Positions 18,044 through 26,127 of a stretch of DNA of 64,000 nucleotides are shown here, piece by piece. Source of the stretch: Hyphomicrobium_A sp963728165 (GTDB lineage Bacteria; Pseudomonadota; Alphaproteobacteria; Rhizobiales; Hyphomicrobiaceae); the NCBI GenBank assembly GCA_963728165.1, contig CAVSIY010000002.1, positions 248,001-312,000 of the forward strand. The letters run 5' to 3'. The position numbers and the translations under genes were made by a program. The notes beneath the pieces are model-generated. The model did no database searches and was not told the origin of the DNA. It saw nothing but the letters and a program-made list of their open reading frames with translations. Every line of letters begins with the position of its first letter. The stretch's first letter is position 1.

Positions 18044-20182
18044 ATGCACGGCCCAGCTCATCGACATACCCTTGCCATGGCGCCGGTCGCAGCGCGGCGG
18101 TCGCGCGTCAGCAAATGGCACGGCGGCGACCTCGCCGACGACTATGCCTGGCTCAAGGCCGACAACTGGCAGGACGTGATGCGCGACCCTGGCGTGCTCG
18201 ATCCTGAGATCCGGGCCTACCTCGAGGCCGAGAACGCCTACTGCGAGGCGCAGCTCTCCGACACCCGCGCGCTGCAGGAGACGCTCTTTACCGAGATGAA
18301 GGCGCGGCTCAAGGAGGACGACAGCACGGTGCCCGCCCCCGACGGGCCCTTCGCCTACTCCTCGAGCTACGTCGCCGGCGGCCAGTATCCGCTCATGTGC
18401 CGGCGCCCCCGCGCCGGCGGCGCCGAAAGCGTGCTGCTCGACGGCAACGCTGAGGCCGCAGGCAAGCAGTATTGGGACCTCGGCAGCACGCAGCACAGCC
18501 CCGACCACAAGCTGCTCGCCTATGCCTGCGACGACCGCGGCTCGGAACTCTACACCATCCGCATCCGCGATCTCGCCACGGGCAAGGACCTTGCCGACAC
18601 CATTCCCGACACGCGCGGGGGCTTCGTCTGGGCCAACAACTCTAAGACGCTGTTCTACGTCCGCCTCGACGAGCATCATCGCCCACTGTTCGTCTATCGG
18701 CACGTGATCGGCACGCCGTTGGAGGACGACGTCCTCGTCTACGCGGAGAAGGACGTCGGCTACTACGTGGCGCTGTCGGCGACACAGTCGTCCAAGTACA
18801 TCCTCATCGATGCCCACGATCACCAGTCGAGCGAGGTCTACCTCGTCGACGCCGACGCCCCGCTCGCGTCCCTGCGCCTCGTGGAGGCGCGCCAGCACGG
18901 CCGCGAGTACAGCGTCGAGCACCACGGCGAGACGCTCTACATCACCACGAACTGCGACGGGGCTGAGGACTTCCGCATCTGCACGGCGCCGGTGGCGGCG
19001 CCGGGGCGCGAGAACTGGCGCGAGCTGATCCCGCACCGCCGGGGCCGTCTCATCCTCGACGCCATTCTCTATCGCGACCACATGGTGCGGCTCGAACGCG
19101 AGAACGGTCTGCCGCGCATCGTCGTGCGCCGCCTCGCCGACGGCGCCGAGCACTCGATCGCGTTTCCCGAGGAGGCCTACGCGCTCGGCGTCTCGTCCGG
19201 CTACGAGTTCGACACCACGACGTTGCGCTTCATCTACTCCTCCATGACCACGCCGGCGGAGACGTACGACTACGACATGGAGGCGAAGACGCGCATCCTG
19301 CGCAAGCGCCAGGAGGTGCCGAGCGGCCACAACCCGGCCGACTACGTGACGCGGCGTCTCTACGCGCCGGCGCCCGACGGCGAGACCGTGCCGGTCTCGA
19401 TCCTTTATCGCAAGGACACAGCCCTCGACGGCTCGGCGCCGGTCTTCCTCTACGGCTACGGCGCCTACGGCATCTCCATCCCTGCCTCCTTCTCCACCAC
19501 GCGCCTGTCGCTGGTCGACCGCGGGTTCATCTACGCCATCGCCCACATCCGCGGCGGCAAGGACAAGGGCTACCACTGGTACACGGAGGGCAAGCTCGCC
19601 AAGAAGGTCAACACCTTTACCGATTTCATCGCGGCGGGTGAGTATCTCGTGGCGCAAGGTTTGACGCGGCGCGGGCGCATCGTGGCCAACGGCGGCTCGG
19701 CCGGGGGCATGCTGATGGGCGTCGTCGCCAACATGGCGCCCGAGCTCTTTCTCGGCATCATCGCCGACGTGCCCTTCGTCGACGTGTTGAACACCATGCT
19801 CGACAAGGACCTGCCGCTGACGCCGCCGGAATGGCCCGAGTGGGGCAATCCGATCGAGAGCAAGGTCGATTTCGACACCATCCGCGCCTACAGCCCCTAC
19901 GAGAACGTGGAGGCCAAGGCCTACCCGCACATCTTCGCCTACGGTGGGCTCACCGATCCGCGCGTCACCTACTGGGAGCCCGCCAAATGGATCGCGCGGC
20001 TGCGCGAGCGGAGCACGGGCGACAACCTCATTCTGCTCAAAATCAACATGGCGGCGGGCCACGGCGGCGCATCGGGTCGCTACGAGCAGTTGAAGGAGAT
20101 CGCGGCTGACTACGCCTTCTCGCTGAAGATCGCCGGCAAGGCCGGCGCCGACGCCTTGAAGAAAGGTGAAGAGGCGGCCTGA
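18044..20182 (+). CDS. ptrB: Oligopeptidase B (S9A serine peptidase)
   Basis: A 712-residue protein starting at ATG 18044, with TGGAGCG just upstream; an open extension to 17876 has no similarity. The N-terminal seven-bladed propeller region starts at DDYAWLKADNWQDVMRD. The alpha/beta-hydrolase domain has GYGAYGISIPASFS, the nucleophile Ser in NGGSAGGMLMG, Asp in GLTDPRVTYWEP and His in NMAAGHGGASGRYEQ. Oligopeptidase B cleaves short peptides after Lys or Arg in the cytoplasm. Length is normal for the family. No operon partner is evident. Confidence 0.93.
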   Translation: MHGPAHRHTLAMAPVAARRSRVSKWHGGDLADDYAWLKADNWQDVMRDPGVLDPEIRAYLEAENAYCEAQLSDTRALQETLFTEMKARLKEDDSTVPAPDGPFAYSSSYVAGGQYPLMCRRPRAGGAESVLLDGNAEAAGKQYWDLGSTQHSPDHKLLAYACDDRGSELYTIRIRDLATGKDLADTIPDTRGGFVWANNSKTLFYVRLDEHHRPLFVYRHVIGTPLEDDVLVYAEKDVGYYVALSATQSSKYILIDAHDHQSSEVYLVDADAPLASLRLVEARQHGREYSVEHHGETLYITTNCDGAEDFRICTAPVAAPGRENWRELIPHRRGRLILDAILYRDHMVRLERENGLPRIVVRRLADGAEHSIAFPEEAYALGVSSGYEFDTTTLRFIYSSMTTPAETYDYDMEAKTRILRKRQEVPSGHNPADYVTRRLYAPAPDGETVPVSILYRKDTALDGSAPVFLYGYGAYGISIPASFSTTRLSLVDRGFIYAIAHIRGGKDKGYHWYTEGKLAKKVNTFTDFIAAGEYLVAQGLTRRGRIVANGGSAGGMLMGVVANMAPELFLGIIADVPFVDVLNTMLDKDLPLTPPEWPEWGNPIESKVDFDTIRAYSPYENVEAKAYPHIFAYGGLTDPRVTYWEPAKWIARLRERSTGDNLILLKINMAAGHGGASGRYEQLKEIAADYAFSLKIAGKAGADALKKGEEAA

Positions 20183-20219
20183 GCCAATTCACGGGCTCGC
20201 TCGTTCGGACTGAATTCGC

Positions 20220-20630
20220 ATGGCCTTCGCGATCAAAGCCGAGGTTTGCGATCCGCGGGCGAAGACCTTCGCGTTCACCGCGCAAAAGACGATGTATGGC
20301 GGCAAGCATATCGCCGAAGGCGACACGGTTTTCGTGTTCGCGAGCGAGAACGAGGGCGGGCAAGGCCTCATCGCACGCGGCGTCGTCACTTCCGCCCGGG
20401 CGATCGCGAAGAAGCGCGGCATCGCCCGGCAAACACCGCGTGTGAGCCTCTCCATCAGACGCACCGCGCTCGCGAAGCGGCCGCTGGGGCGGCGCGAACT
20501 CAAACATCTCACCGACTGGAAGGACGGCCAGCCCGGGACTGAGCTCAATTTCAAGTTCTATCGTCAGGCAACGAACAAGATCGTCGGCATCTCCGACCAA
20601 GCGGCGGCGTTCCTCAGCGGCTTCTTTTAG
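20220..20630 (+). CDS. Conserved hypothetical protein
   Basis: A 136-residue soluble protein starting at ATG 20220. It opens MAFAIKAEVCDPRAKTFAFT and has a GGKHIAEGDTVFVFASENEG block, then GLIARGVVTSARAIAKKRGI and LNFKFYRQATNKIVGISDQA near the end. The beta-rich pattern with an ENEGG turn resembles EVE/PUA-like RNA- or modified-base-binding folds, but I cannot confirm this by eye. It follows ptrB by 37 bases and may be co-transcribed. It is convergent with the J-domain gene. Confidence 0.65.
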   Translation: MAFAIKAEVCDPRAKTFAFTAQKTMYGGKHIAEGDTVFVFASENEGGQGLIARGVVTSARAIAKKRGIARQTPRVSLSIRRTALAKRPLGRRELKHLTDWKDGQPGTELNFKFYRQATNKIVGISDQAAAFLSGFF

Positions 20631-20643
20631 CGCAACCAGCCGG

Positions 20644-21120
20644 CTACGAGGCGCTCCCGAATTGCTCGAGCAGCGCGTCGCGCGCCTCCGCGATGGCCCG
20701 GTAACGCTCGTTGCTCCCGCCTGCGTCGGGATGCGCGGTCTTGGCCAGCCGCCGGAAGGCGGCCGTGATCTCAGAAGGCTCGAGCACACCCTCCATCGGC
20801 AGGTCCAGAACCTCCCGGTGCTCTTTGTCGTCGAAGCCCAGCTCAAGCCGAAGCAGGAAGGCCCGGCGCTTTTCCTGCGCCTCGCGGCGCAGATCGACCT
20901 GATCCTCCTGCCACCGCTGGCGCGACATCACGAGGCATGCGCCAAAGGCGATCCGGCCCCGCGTTTCAAGCTCATCGAGACTGAACGGCCCCACAACGTC
21001 ATAGGGCGGCGCCAGAAAGGCGCTTCCGCCGCCCTCGTCCTCCTCGACATGGCCGATGGTCGCCATATCGAGGATGCCCATAGAGCCGTTCCAGATGACC
21101 CATTCCTCTTTGATCGTCAT
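20644..21120 (-). CDS. C-terminal J-domain protein
   Basis: A 158-residue protein. The first 95 residues are a conserved but unnamed domain (GPFSLDELETRGRIAFGACL). The C-terminus is a J domain: LEPSEITAAFRRLAKTAHPD with the essential HPD tripeptide, then AGGSNERYRAIAEARDALLE. J domains stimulate DnaK ATPase, so this is a candidate DnaK co-chaperone. The inverted order (J domain at the C-terminus) is like DjlA-type and several alphaproteobacterial proteins. Internal ATGs make the start less certain. Confidence 0.85.
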   Translation of the reverse strand: MTIKEEWVIWNGSMGILDMATIGHVEEDEGGGSAFLAPPYDVVGPFSLDELETRGRIAFGACLVMSRQRWQEDQVDLRREAQEKRRAFLLRLELGFDDKEHREVLDLPMEGVLEPSEITAAFRRLAKTAHPDAGGSNERYRAIAEARDALLEQFGSAS

Positions 21121-21153
21121 GCCGGCGCGCTTTCATGCATGGCGAGGAGACAG

Positions 21154-21492
21154 TCACGCAGGCTGACGCGGCGCCTTCACCGGTCCGACGTCGACCTGGA
21201 TCTCGTCACCCTCCACGCGCAGCTCGTAGGGGTGGAGCACGTTGCGGACAATGTGCGTCACACACTTGCCGTTTGCGGCATCGAAGCCCCACTGATGATG
21301 CGCGCAGGTGACGACCTTCCCGTTGAAGGTGGCCTCATCCAACGGCACGTCCGCATGCGGGCAGCGGCCGCGATAGGCCTTGAGCTCACCGCCCGTCGGC
21401 CAAACCAGCAGCACGCTCTTTTTTCCCGCTTTGAAGAGGCCCATTCCGCCTTCGCTCACGGCACTCGTGGGACAGATCGGGGTGAACGCCAT
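21154..21492 (-). CDS. Rieske [2Fe-2S] ferredoxin
   Basis: A 112-residue protein from ATG 21492 (MAFTPICPTSAVSEGGMGLF). The Rieske ligands are present as CPHADV and CAHHQWGFD (CxH and CxxH). The sequence resembles the small ferredoxins of aromatic or alkene monooxygenases (TmoC type) and NirD-like proteins. It would pass electrons to an oxygenase, but no oxygenase is near. An in-frame extension to 21636 lacks similarity. It is 33 bases downstream of the J-domain gene's neighbourhood and on the same strand. Confidence 0.88.
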   Translation of the reverse strand: MAFTPICPTSAVSEGGMGLFKAGKKSVLLVWPTGGELKAYRGRCPHADVPLDEATFNGKVVTCAHHQWGFDAANGKCVTHIVRNVLHPYELRVEGDEIQVDVGPVKAPRQPA

Positions 21493-21657
21493 CGGGGTCG
21501 CCTTCTGCAATTGCACGTCGGAACCGGCGACACGCAAATTCTGGACCAGCAAAAAAGTCCTCCGGTAGCACCTGTATGGGGTGCCGAATGTCGCAAACCC
21601 TACGCGCCAAGGCGTTCGCGCCGACCCAGGCCGCAAGCAGGGAGGGGGAATGGAAAA

Positions 21658-21679
21658 AGGGCCGCTTCACAGCGGCCCT
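21658..21679 (-). terminator. Intrinsic terminator, minus strand
   Basis: A 9-bp perfect stem (AGGGCCGCT / AGCGGCCCT) with a 4-base loop. Read on the minus strand the stem is followed directly by TTTTT. It would end transcripts from the membrane protein gene at 21898-23109 and insulate the Rieske gene. Confidence 0.8.
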
Positions 21680-21700
21680 CAATCGAAATCCCAGAAATGA

Positions 21701-21724
21701 GAAAGGCCGCTCTCGCGGCCTTTC
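21701..21724. terminator. Second hairpin, likely bidirectional terminator
   Basis: The arms GAAAGGCCGC and GCGGCCTTTC are exact reverse complements around a TCTC loop. T-rich ends occur on both strands (CCTTTC). It lies 21 bases from the stronger terminator, so the pair acts in tandem. Confidence 0.65.
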
Positions 21725-21737
21725 GTCGAGCCTATTG

Positions 21738-21813
21738 CTAGTGTGATGATCGAGAAATTCGCGGATCCTCGCGGCACACGTTTGTGCGAATTTCTCGATC
21801 TGAATCACACTAG
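21738..21813. repeat. Palindromic element 1 (long inverted repeat)
   Basis: The left arm 21738-21762 (CTAGTGTGATGATCGAGAAA...) and the right arm 21786-21813 are reverse complements except for a 3-base insertion (TCA) in the right arm. The inner part GCACACG...TTGTGC can also pair. Both tips read CTAGTGT, as in element 2 next to it. It looks like a small mobile or REP-like palindrome rather than a terminator, as no T-run follows. Confidence 0.8.
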
Positions 21814-21827
21814 CCAACAAGACTTTC

Positions 21828-21902
21828 CTAGTGTCCTTTCGATCGCGAAGCTCGTTCAGTGCTAACCGCGAGGTCGACGAGCTACGCGATCGGGACACTA
21901 GG
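21828..21902. repeat. Palindromic element 2 (inverted repeat), overlaps a stop codon
   Basis: The arms 21828-21855 and 21877-21902 pair (CCTAGTGTCC...GATCGCGAAGCTCG against CGAGCTACGCGATCGGGACACTAGG), with a few mismatches and a 3-base difference. The tip CTAGTGTCC resembles element 1. The outer right end supplies the TAG stop of the membrane protein gene at 21898. Confidence 0.78.
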
Positions 21903-23109
21903 CGGCTTTGGAGCCCAAGGCCGGCAGCTTCTTATCCTCCTCGAGCTCGCGCGCTGTCCTCAGTGCGATGCCGATGTAGCGCACCCTTCCTGCAACTTTT
22001 GCCTTCTGGACGCCGAGCTCTTGGAACTCGCGTCCAAAATTCGGATGTGCCAACGGTTCTTTGCCTAGTTTCTCACACCAAGTGCAGTAGTCCTCGAACA
22101 TCTCAGTTGCACCAACTGTAGATCCATCGCGGCTCTCGATCCTTTCCTTATAGAAGCGCTCCACGTCCGTTTCGGGAGCGATCAGTCTTGCTGCTGGCGC
22201 CGTCCTGTTGTCGTTGGCGCCGGAACGCGGCTTTGCTATCGCAACGGCCTTTGGAGCCGCCACCGCTGCCGCAGCGGTGCTGACCGGCGCCATGCGAGGC
22301 GCGGCCGGCGTGTGGCGATCGTAGAGACGCCACTGGCTGAAAGCGATGTACATACCGAACGCCGAGCCAACCTCGAGGAGCAACGCGATGAAGACCGTGA
22401 GCGCGGTCTGCACATCCTCGATCTTGACGGACGGCGCTAGAACGCCGGCGAGCTTGGTCAGAACCGCAGCCTGCGGGTCCGCCTCCGACATCACCGTCTG
22501 CCCGTTGGCCGTGGCCAGCTTGGCTTGAACGTCGGCGATACGCGCTTCCAAGGCGATCGACTGCTCGGCAGACGCAAGCTCTGCCTGGAGCGCGTGGTAC
22601 TTCTCACAGAAGCCGCGCCCCTTGCTGCCGGTTACCTTGGTGCACCCGTCGGTCCAGCCCCACGGCCGCTCGACCTTCACCGTCTCGATGTCAGCTTGCA
22701 CCGCCTGAGCAGGGCGGTGTTGCGGAACCCAGGAGAGCTGCTCCTTGGCCCGCGCGAGATCGGCCCGATGGTCCTTGTAGGTCTGGGCAGCACTCGCCCG
22801 TTGGCCGGTCGAATCGAACCTATTCAACGCCGCATGGCCGAGCGCCGAGGTCATCGAGTAGGACGTGACCACGACCCAGACCAGGGCCGAAGCGGCTGCC
22901 TGCGACCACATCTTGTTGCGAATAGCGGCGAAGAAAAAGAACGGCACGAGTGCCTTCATGCAGTCCGCGGCCGCGCTGGCCGCGCCGTAGATTTCGCCAT
23001 CAAACTCGGTTCGGCCGAGGCTGAAGCCAAATCGATAGTTCATCGCAGCCGATACCGCGAGCAGAACGCCGGCCGCAAGAACGCCTAACACGCCTAGAGC
23101 ATGTCTCAT
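21898..23109 (-). CDS. Four-TM membrane protein with C-terminal D5/primase-like winged-helix segment
   Basis: A 403-residue protein. There are hydrophobic helices at about residues 5-24, 48-65, 70-90 and 232-255. Between the third and fourth lies a long Ala/Glu-rich coiled region (about 110-220) with three Cys. The C-terminus (about 320-385) reads DVERFYKERIESRDGSTVGA, then FEDYCTWCEKLGKEPLAHPN and VRYIGIALR. This pattern resembles the winged-helix domain at the end of D5/phage primase-helicases (VxELYxxYxxWCxxxGxxPLSxxxFG). The combination with a membrane part is unusual. The stop codon lies inside a palindromic repeat. The gene is isolated by terminators. Similar proteins occur on mobile regions of Hyphomicrobiales as far as I recall, but I cannot verify it here. 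Confidence 0.7.
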   Translation of the reverse strand: MRHALGVLGVLAAGVLLAVSAAMNYRFGFSLGRTEFDGEIYGAASAAADCMKALVPFFFFAAIRNKMWSQAAASALVWVVVTSYSMTSALGHAALNRFDSTGQRASAAQTYKDHRADLARAKEQLSWVPQHRPAQAVQADIETVKVERPWGWTDGCTKVTGSKGRGFCEKYHALQAELASAEQSIALEARIADVQAKLATANGQTVMSEADPQAAVLTKLAGVLAPSVKIEDVQTALTVFIALLLEVGSAFGMYIAFSQWRLYDRHTPAAPRMAPVSTAAAAVAAPKAVAIAKPRSGANDNRTAPAARLIAPETDVERFYKERIESRDGSTVGATEMFEDYCTWCEKLGKEPLAHPNFGREFQELGVQKAKVAGRVRYIGIALRTARELEEDKKLPALGSKAA

Positions 23110-23919
23110 TGTTCAAGCCCTCTTTTCCAGCCGGTTTGACGCCGTACAGCCGGCGGTTCATGTCCGATAAGAGGGTCGGAGATCGGACGACTTTTACCCG
23201 CTCTTACGCGGAACCGGGCGCTTCACTCAGATTGCAGCGCGGTTCGCTCGATCCGTTGAGCTCCGGGCCATCCCCAATGGCATCCGGCAAATCGAGAACC
23301 ACGCGCCTCAAGTGTTGCGCCGAGAGCTGGAGCCTAGCTGGTGGTCGGCTCGGGCACGAGGCGGTGATCGCCGCTCGATACCGCTGTGCAAAAGCTTCCC
23401 ACACGAGCGAAGGCGACAGGATTACTGACGCGATACAGCCCCCTCGGCTGCATTTGCTACAGCAATTCGAATGGTTAAGAAATCTTTTGTTAAGAGAATC
23501 AGTCCGGTAGCATCGGACCATCAGGCGCCACGGAAAGAGCTGCCATGGCGGCGCCACCACAGCGCCTCCCAACACCCCCAATGCGCCGCACAGGTTGTCC
23601 CCACTTGGCGCCTGACTTTCGCAACGCAATGCAGGCCACGCTGCCGGCACGCGAGCGGCCCTTCATGCGGGGGGGCCCCGTCGGGTAAATCCCCTGCGCA
23701 AAGAAAAAAAACTTTCCGTTCCCGTTGCATCCAGGCGAGCGCGGACCTACCTTTCGTTAACGGGTTGGAAGCCCCGAAGAATGGCGTTTTTTGCCAGGTT
23801 CCCTTAAGCTCATTGTCATCGCTTCCACATAGCATCGCGCTAAGCCTGCCCGGGCGCTGTTACTTGATGAGTAACGGTCCGACCGCGCACCGCGACGCGG
23901 AGGCGAAGGAGTTAAGTTG
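23110..23919. other. Long intergenic region, no gene recognised
   Basis: About 810 bases between the divergent membrane protein and the PG-binding-like gene. Open frames in it show no family pattern or ribosome site. It contains an A8 tract (about 23703-23711) beside a GC-rich CGGGGGGGCCCC stretch (about 23668-23680). The right end holds the ribosome site (AGGAG) of the next gene. A short unannotated RNA cannot be excluded. Confidence 0.45.
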
Positions 23920-24897
23920 ATGCGTAGCCTCGGCGGTCTGGTGTTGCTGGCCGGCATTGGTGTCGGGCTCTTCGTGTATCTGCCGGCGCCGGTCGATCGC
24001 AATACCTCCCTCGACAACGCTCAGCGCCTTGCCGCGACGCACGCCGCTCAAAGCGCGGCGGTCGCGCGTCCCGTTGCGGAGCATGGGCCGCGCACCTTCT
24101 CACCGGGAATTTCGCTGGCGGCCCTTGCCCCAGGCAACACACCGTCGGTGACGCGCCCCGATCCCTCCGGCGGCTGGCAGACGACGTCGTCCGGCGTCAT
24201 GAGCGCATCGGAATACCGAACGCTCGAGCCGACGAACCCCGATAGCCGCTACAAGCTGATCACCGATATCCAGCAGCAGCTCAAGCGCGTCGGCTGCTAT
24301 TGGGGCCGCATCGACGGATCCTGGGGCGCGGCATCGAAAAACTCGATGCTGTCGTTCATGCAGCGCGTCAACGCGACCCTGCCGTCTGACAAGCCCGACT
24401 ACGTGCTGCTGACGCTGCTGCAGTCGCAGCGCGGAAAGGTCTGCGGCGAATGCCCGGCCGATCAGGCGCTCTCGCCGGGCGGCCGCTGCGTGCCGCAAGC
24501 CGTCATCGCCTACGGCCAGCAAGGCGCAACCACGGCGACAGCGACGGCACCCAGGGAGGTTCTGCCCTGGCAGGCCGGCGGCACTGGCTCAAAGCCTCAA
24601 AAGCCGCTGTTCACGCCGCTGCCGACGAGCGTCGTCTCCACCGAGCCGCTGCCCGGACGCATGGCCATCGGCGGTCCCAGCGCGCTGCCGCCGGTCAATT
24701 CGGTCTATGCTCCGCCGACAACGACAGCCACCGGCACCGGTGCGACGGCTGTGGCGACCGCCGCTGTGACGCCGCAGGACCGCCCAGCCGTGGTGTCGGC
24801 CCCCAAGCCTGCACAAAGCTACAAGAGATCGCGCCGCGCGGACGGCCCCGGCACGCCGCGCTACAATCTGATGCTGAGCCTCGGCGGCGTCTATTGA
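23920..24897 (+). CDS. Secreted protein with peptidoglycan-binding-like domain
   Basis: A 325-residue protein from ATG 23920, with AGGAG nine bases upstream (a TTG directly before it is not needed). It has an N-terminal signal or anchor (RSLGGLVLLAGIGVGLFVYL). A central domain reads DIQQQLKRVGCYWGRIDGSW, then GAASKNSMLSFMQRVNATLP, which is a peptidoglycan-binding-like repeat. Next comes a Cys-pair motif (GKVCGECPADQALSPGGRCV), a long Thr/Pro/Ala-rich tail and a conserved RYNLMLSLGGVY end. It is typical of Hyphomicrobiales envelope proteins; no enzyme activity is evident. Confidence 0.8.
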   Translation: MRSLGGLVLLAGIGVGLFVYLPAPVDRNTSLDNAQRLAATHAAQSAAVARPVAEHGPRTFSPGISLAALAPGNTPSVTRPDPSGGWQTTSSGVMSASEYRTLEPTNPDSRYKLITDIQQQLKRVGCYWGRIDGSWGAASKNSMLSFMQRVNATLPSDKPDYVLLTLLQSQRGKVCGECPADQALSPGGRCVPQAVIAYGQQGATTATATAPREVLPWQAGGTGSKPQKPLFTPLPTSVVSTEPLPGRMAIGGPSALPPVNSVYAPPTTTATGTGATAVATAAVTPQDRPAVVSAPKPAQSYKRSRRADGPGTPRYNLMLSLGGVY

Positions 24898-24926
24898 CGC
24901 GCACTCGAGTTGGTGCTGCAGCCTTG

Positions 24927-25301
24927 CTATCCCTCTCGATCCGATGACGGTGCGTTCGCCGCGGACGGCTCAGGTGCCGCCGTCTCCTCCAAGAGCCATG
25001 CAAGATAACGCGCCGCGCCGCTCTCGATCGGGATCACGAGCAACGCCGGATTGGTATAGGGGTGCGCGGTCGTGACGGCGCTTGTCACGGCCTCGGCCAG
25101 GCTCCGGCGCGTCTTAATGATCATCACCACCTCGCTGTCGTGCACAACTCTGCCTTCCCAGCGATAGATCGAGGTCATGCCCGGGAGAATGTTAACGCAG
25201 GCGGCGAGCTTTCCCTCGACGAGCCGCTCCCCGATCGATTGAGCAACCGGAATGGAAGGAAAGGTCGCGTAGATGAGAACGGGCTTGTCGTTTTCCTGCA
25301 C
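24927..25301 (-). CDS. cutA: CutA1 divalent-ion tolerance protein
   Basis: A 124-residue protein with a GTG start at 25301, supported by GGAGG eight bases upstream. The longer frame to 25421 overlaps nadK and is unlikely. The core is classic CutA1: PVLIYATFPSIPVAQSIGER, then LVEGKLAACVNILPGMTSIY with RWEGRVVHDSEVVMIIKTRR and HPYTNPALLVIPIESG. CutA forms a very stable trimer; a role in copper tolerance was proposed but remains unclear. The C-terminus has a 15-residue extension. It is divergent from nadK, with 43 bases between the starts. Confidence 0.93.
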   Translation of the reverse strand: MQENDKPVLIYATFPSIPVAQSIGERLVEGKLAACVNILPGMTSIYRWEGRVVHDSEVVMIIKTRRSLAEAVTSAVTTAHPYTNPALLVIPIESGAARYLAWLLEETAAPEPSAANAPSSDREG

Positions 25302-25344
25302 TTGAGCGAGCCTCCACGCTTGCGTCCCGTCCCCGGCAGTCAGC

Positions 25345-26127
25345 ATGCCAAAGCCGAAACGAAAATTCGACAAGATTGCCTTCGTGGCGAGCGAGATGCC
25401 GGAGGCCCTCGAGGCCCGCAAGCGCCTAGTTGCGCGCTATGGGGAGGTCGACGCCGCCGACGCGGACGCCATCGTGGCGCTCGGCGGCGACGGGCACATG
25501 CTGCAGACCCTGCACCGCTTCATGAACGACGGCACCCCGATCTACGGCATGAACCGGGGCTCGGTCGGCTTTCTGATGAACGACTACAGCGAGGACGACC
25601 TGCCGGGGCGGCTGGCGGCAGCCGAGGTCAGCCGCATCCATCCGCTTTCCATGCTGGCCTACGATAGCGCCGGCAAGGCGCACAAGGCGCTCGCCATCAA
25701 CGAGGTGTCGTTGTTCCGCGAGCGCCACCAGGCCGCCAAGCTCAAGATTCTGGTCGACGGCAAGGTGCGCATGGAGGAGCTCGTCTGCGACGGCGTGCTG
25801 GTGGCCACGCCCGCCGGCTCCACCGCCTACAACCTCTCAGCGCACGGGCCGATCCTGCCGATCAACGCTCCGCTGCTGACGCTGACGCCGATCAGCCCCT
25901 TCCGGCCGCGCCGCTGGCGCGGGGCGCTGCTGCCCAACAAGGTGCACATCTCCATTCACGTGCTCGAGCCCGAGAAGCGCCCGGTGAGTGCGGTGGCCGA
26001 CCACTTCGAGACGCGCGGCGTCACCCGCGTCGAGGTGGAGAAGGCGCGCAACGTCGCGCTCAATATGATGTTCGACGCCGACCACAGCCTCGATGAGCGG
26101 GTGCTGGCTGAGCAGTTTCGCTATTGA
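25345..26127 (+). CDS. nadK: NAD kinase
   Basis: A 260-residue NAD kinase. It has the GGDGHMLQTL motif at about residues 48-57, GMNRGSVGFLMND and the second conserved loop TPAGSTAYNLSAHGPILP. The reaction phosphorylates NAD to NADP using ATP or polyphosphate in the cytoplasm. Length matches short proteobacterial NadK proteins. The C-terminus overlaps the convergent gene at 26121 by seven bases. The ribosome site is weak. Confidence 0.95.
   Translation: MPKPKRKFDKIAFVASEMPEALEARKRLVARYGEVDAADADAIVALGGDGHMLQTLHRFMNDGTPIYGMNRGSVGFLMNDYSEDDLPGRLAAAEVSRIHPLSMLAYDSAGKAHKALAINEVSLFRERHQAAKLKILVDGKVRMEELVCDGVLVATPAGSTAYNLSAHGPILPINAPLLTLTPISPFRPRRWRGALLPNKVHISIHVLEPEKRPVSAVADHFETRGVTRVEVEKARNVALNMMFDADHSLDERVLAEQFRY

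Noticed and set aside
18041..20062. Long open frame on the minus strand opposite ptrB (about 670 codons)
   Set aside because: It is the antisense shadow of a GC-rich gene: low-complexity Arg/Ala/Val/Asp composition and no family motif, while the plus strand encodes a complete oligopeptidase B.
21636..21839. CRISPR array from the repeated palindromes near 21.7 kb
   Set aside because: There are only two different inverted repeats, not regularly spaced identical direct repeats with spacers, and no cas genes.
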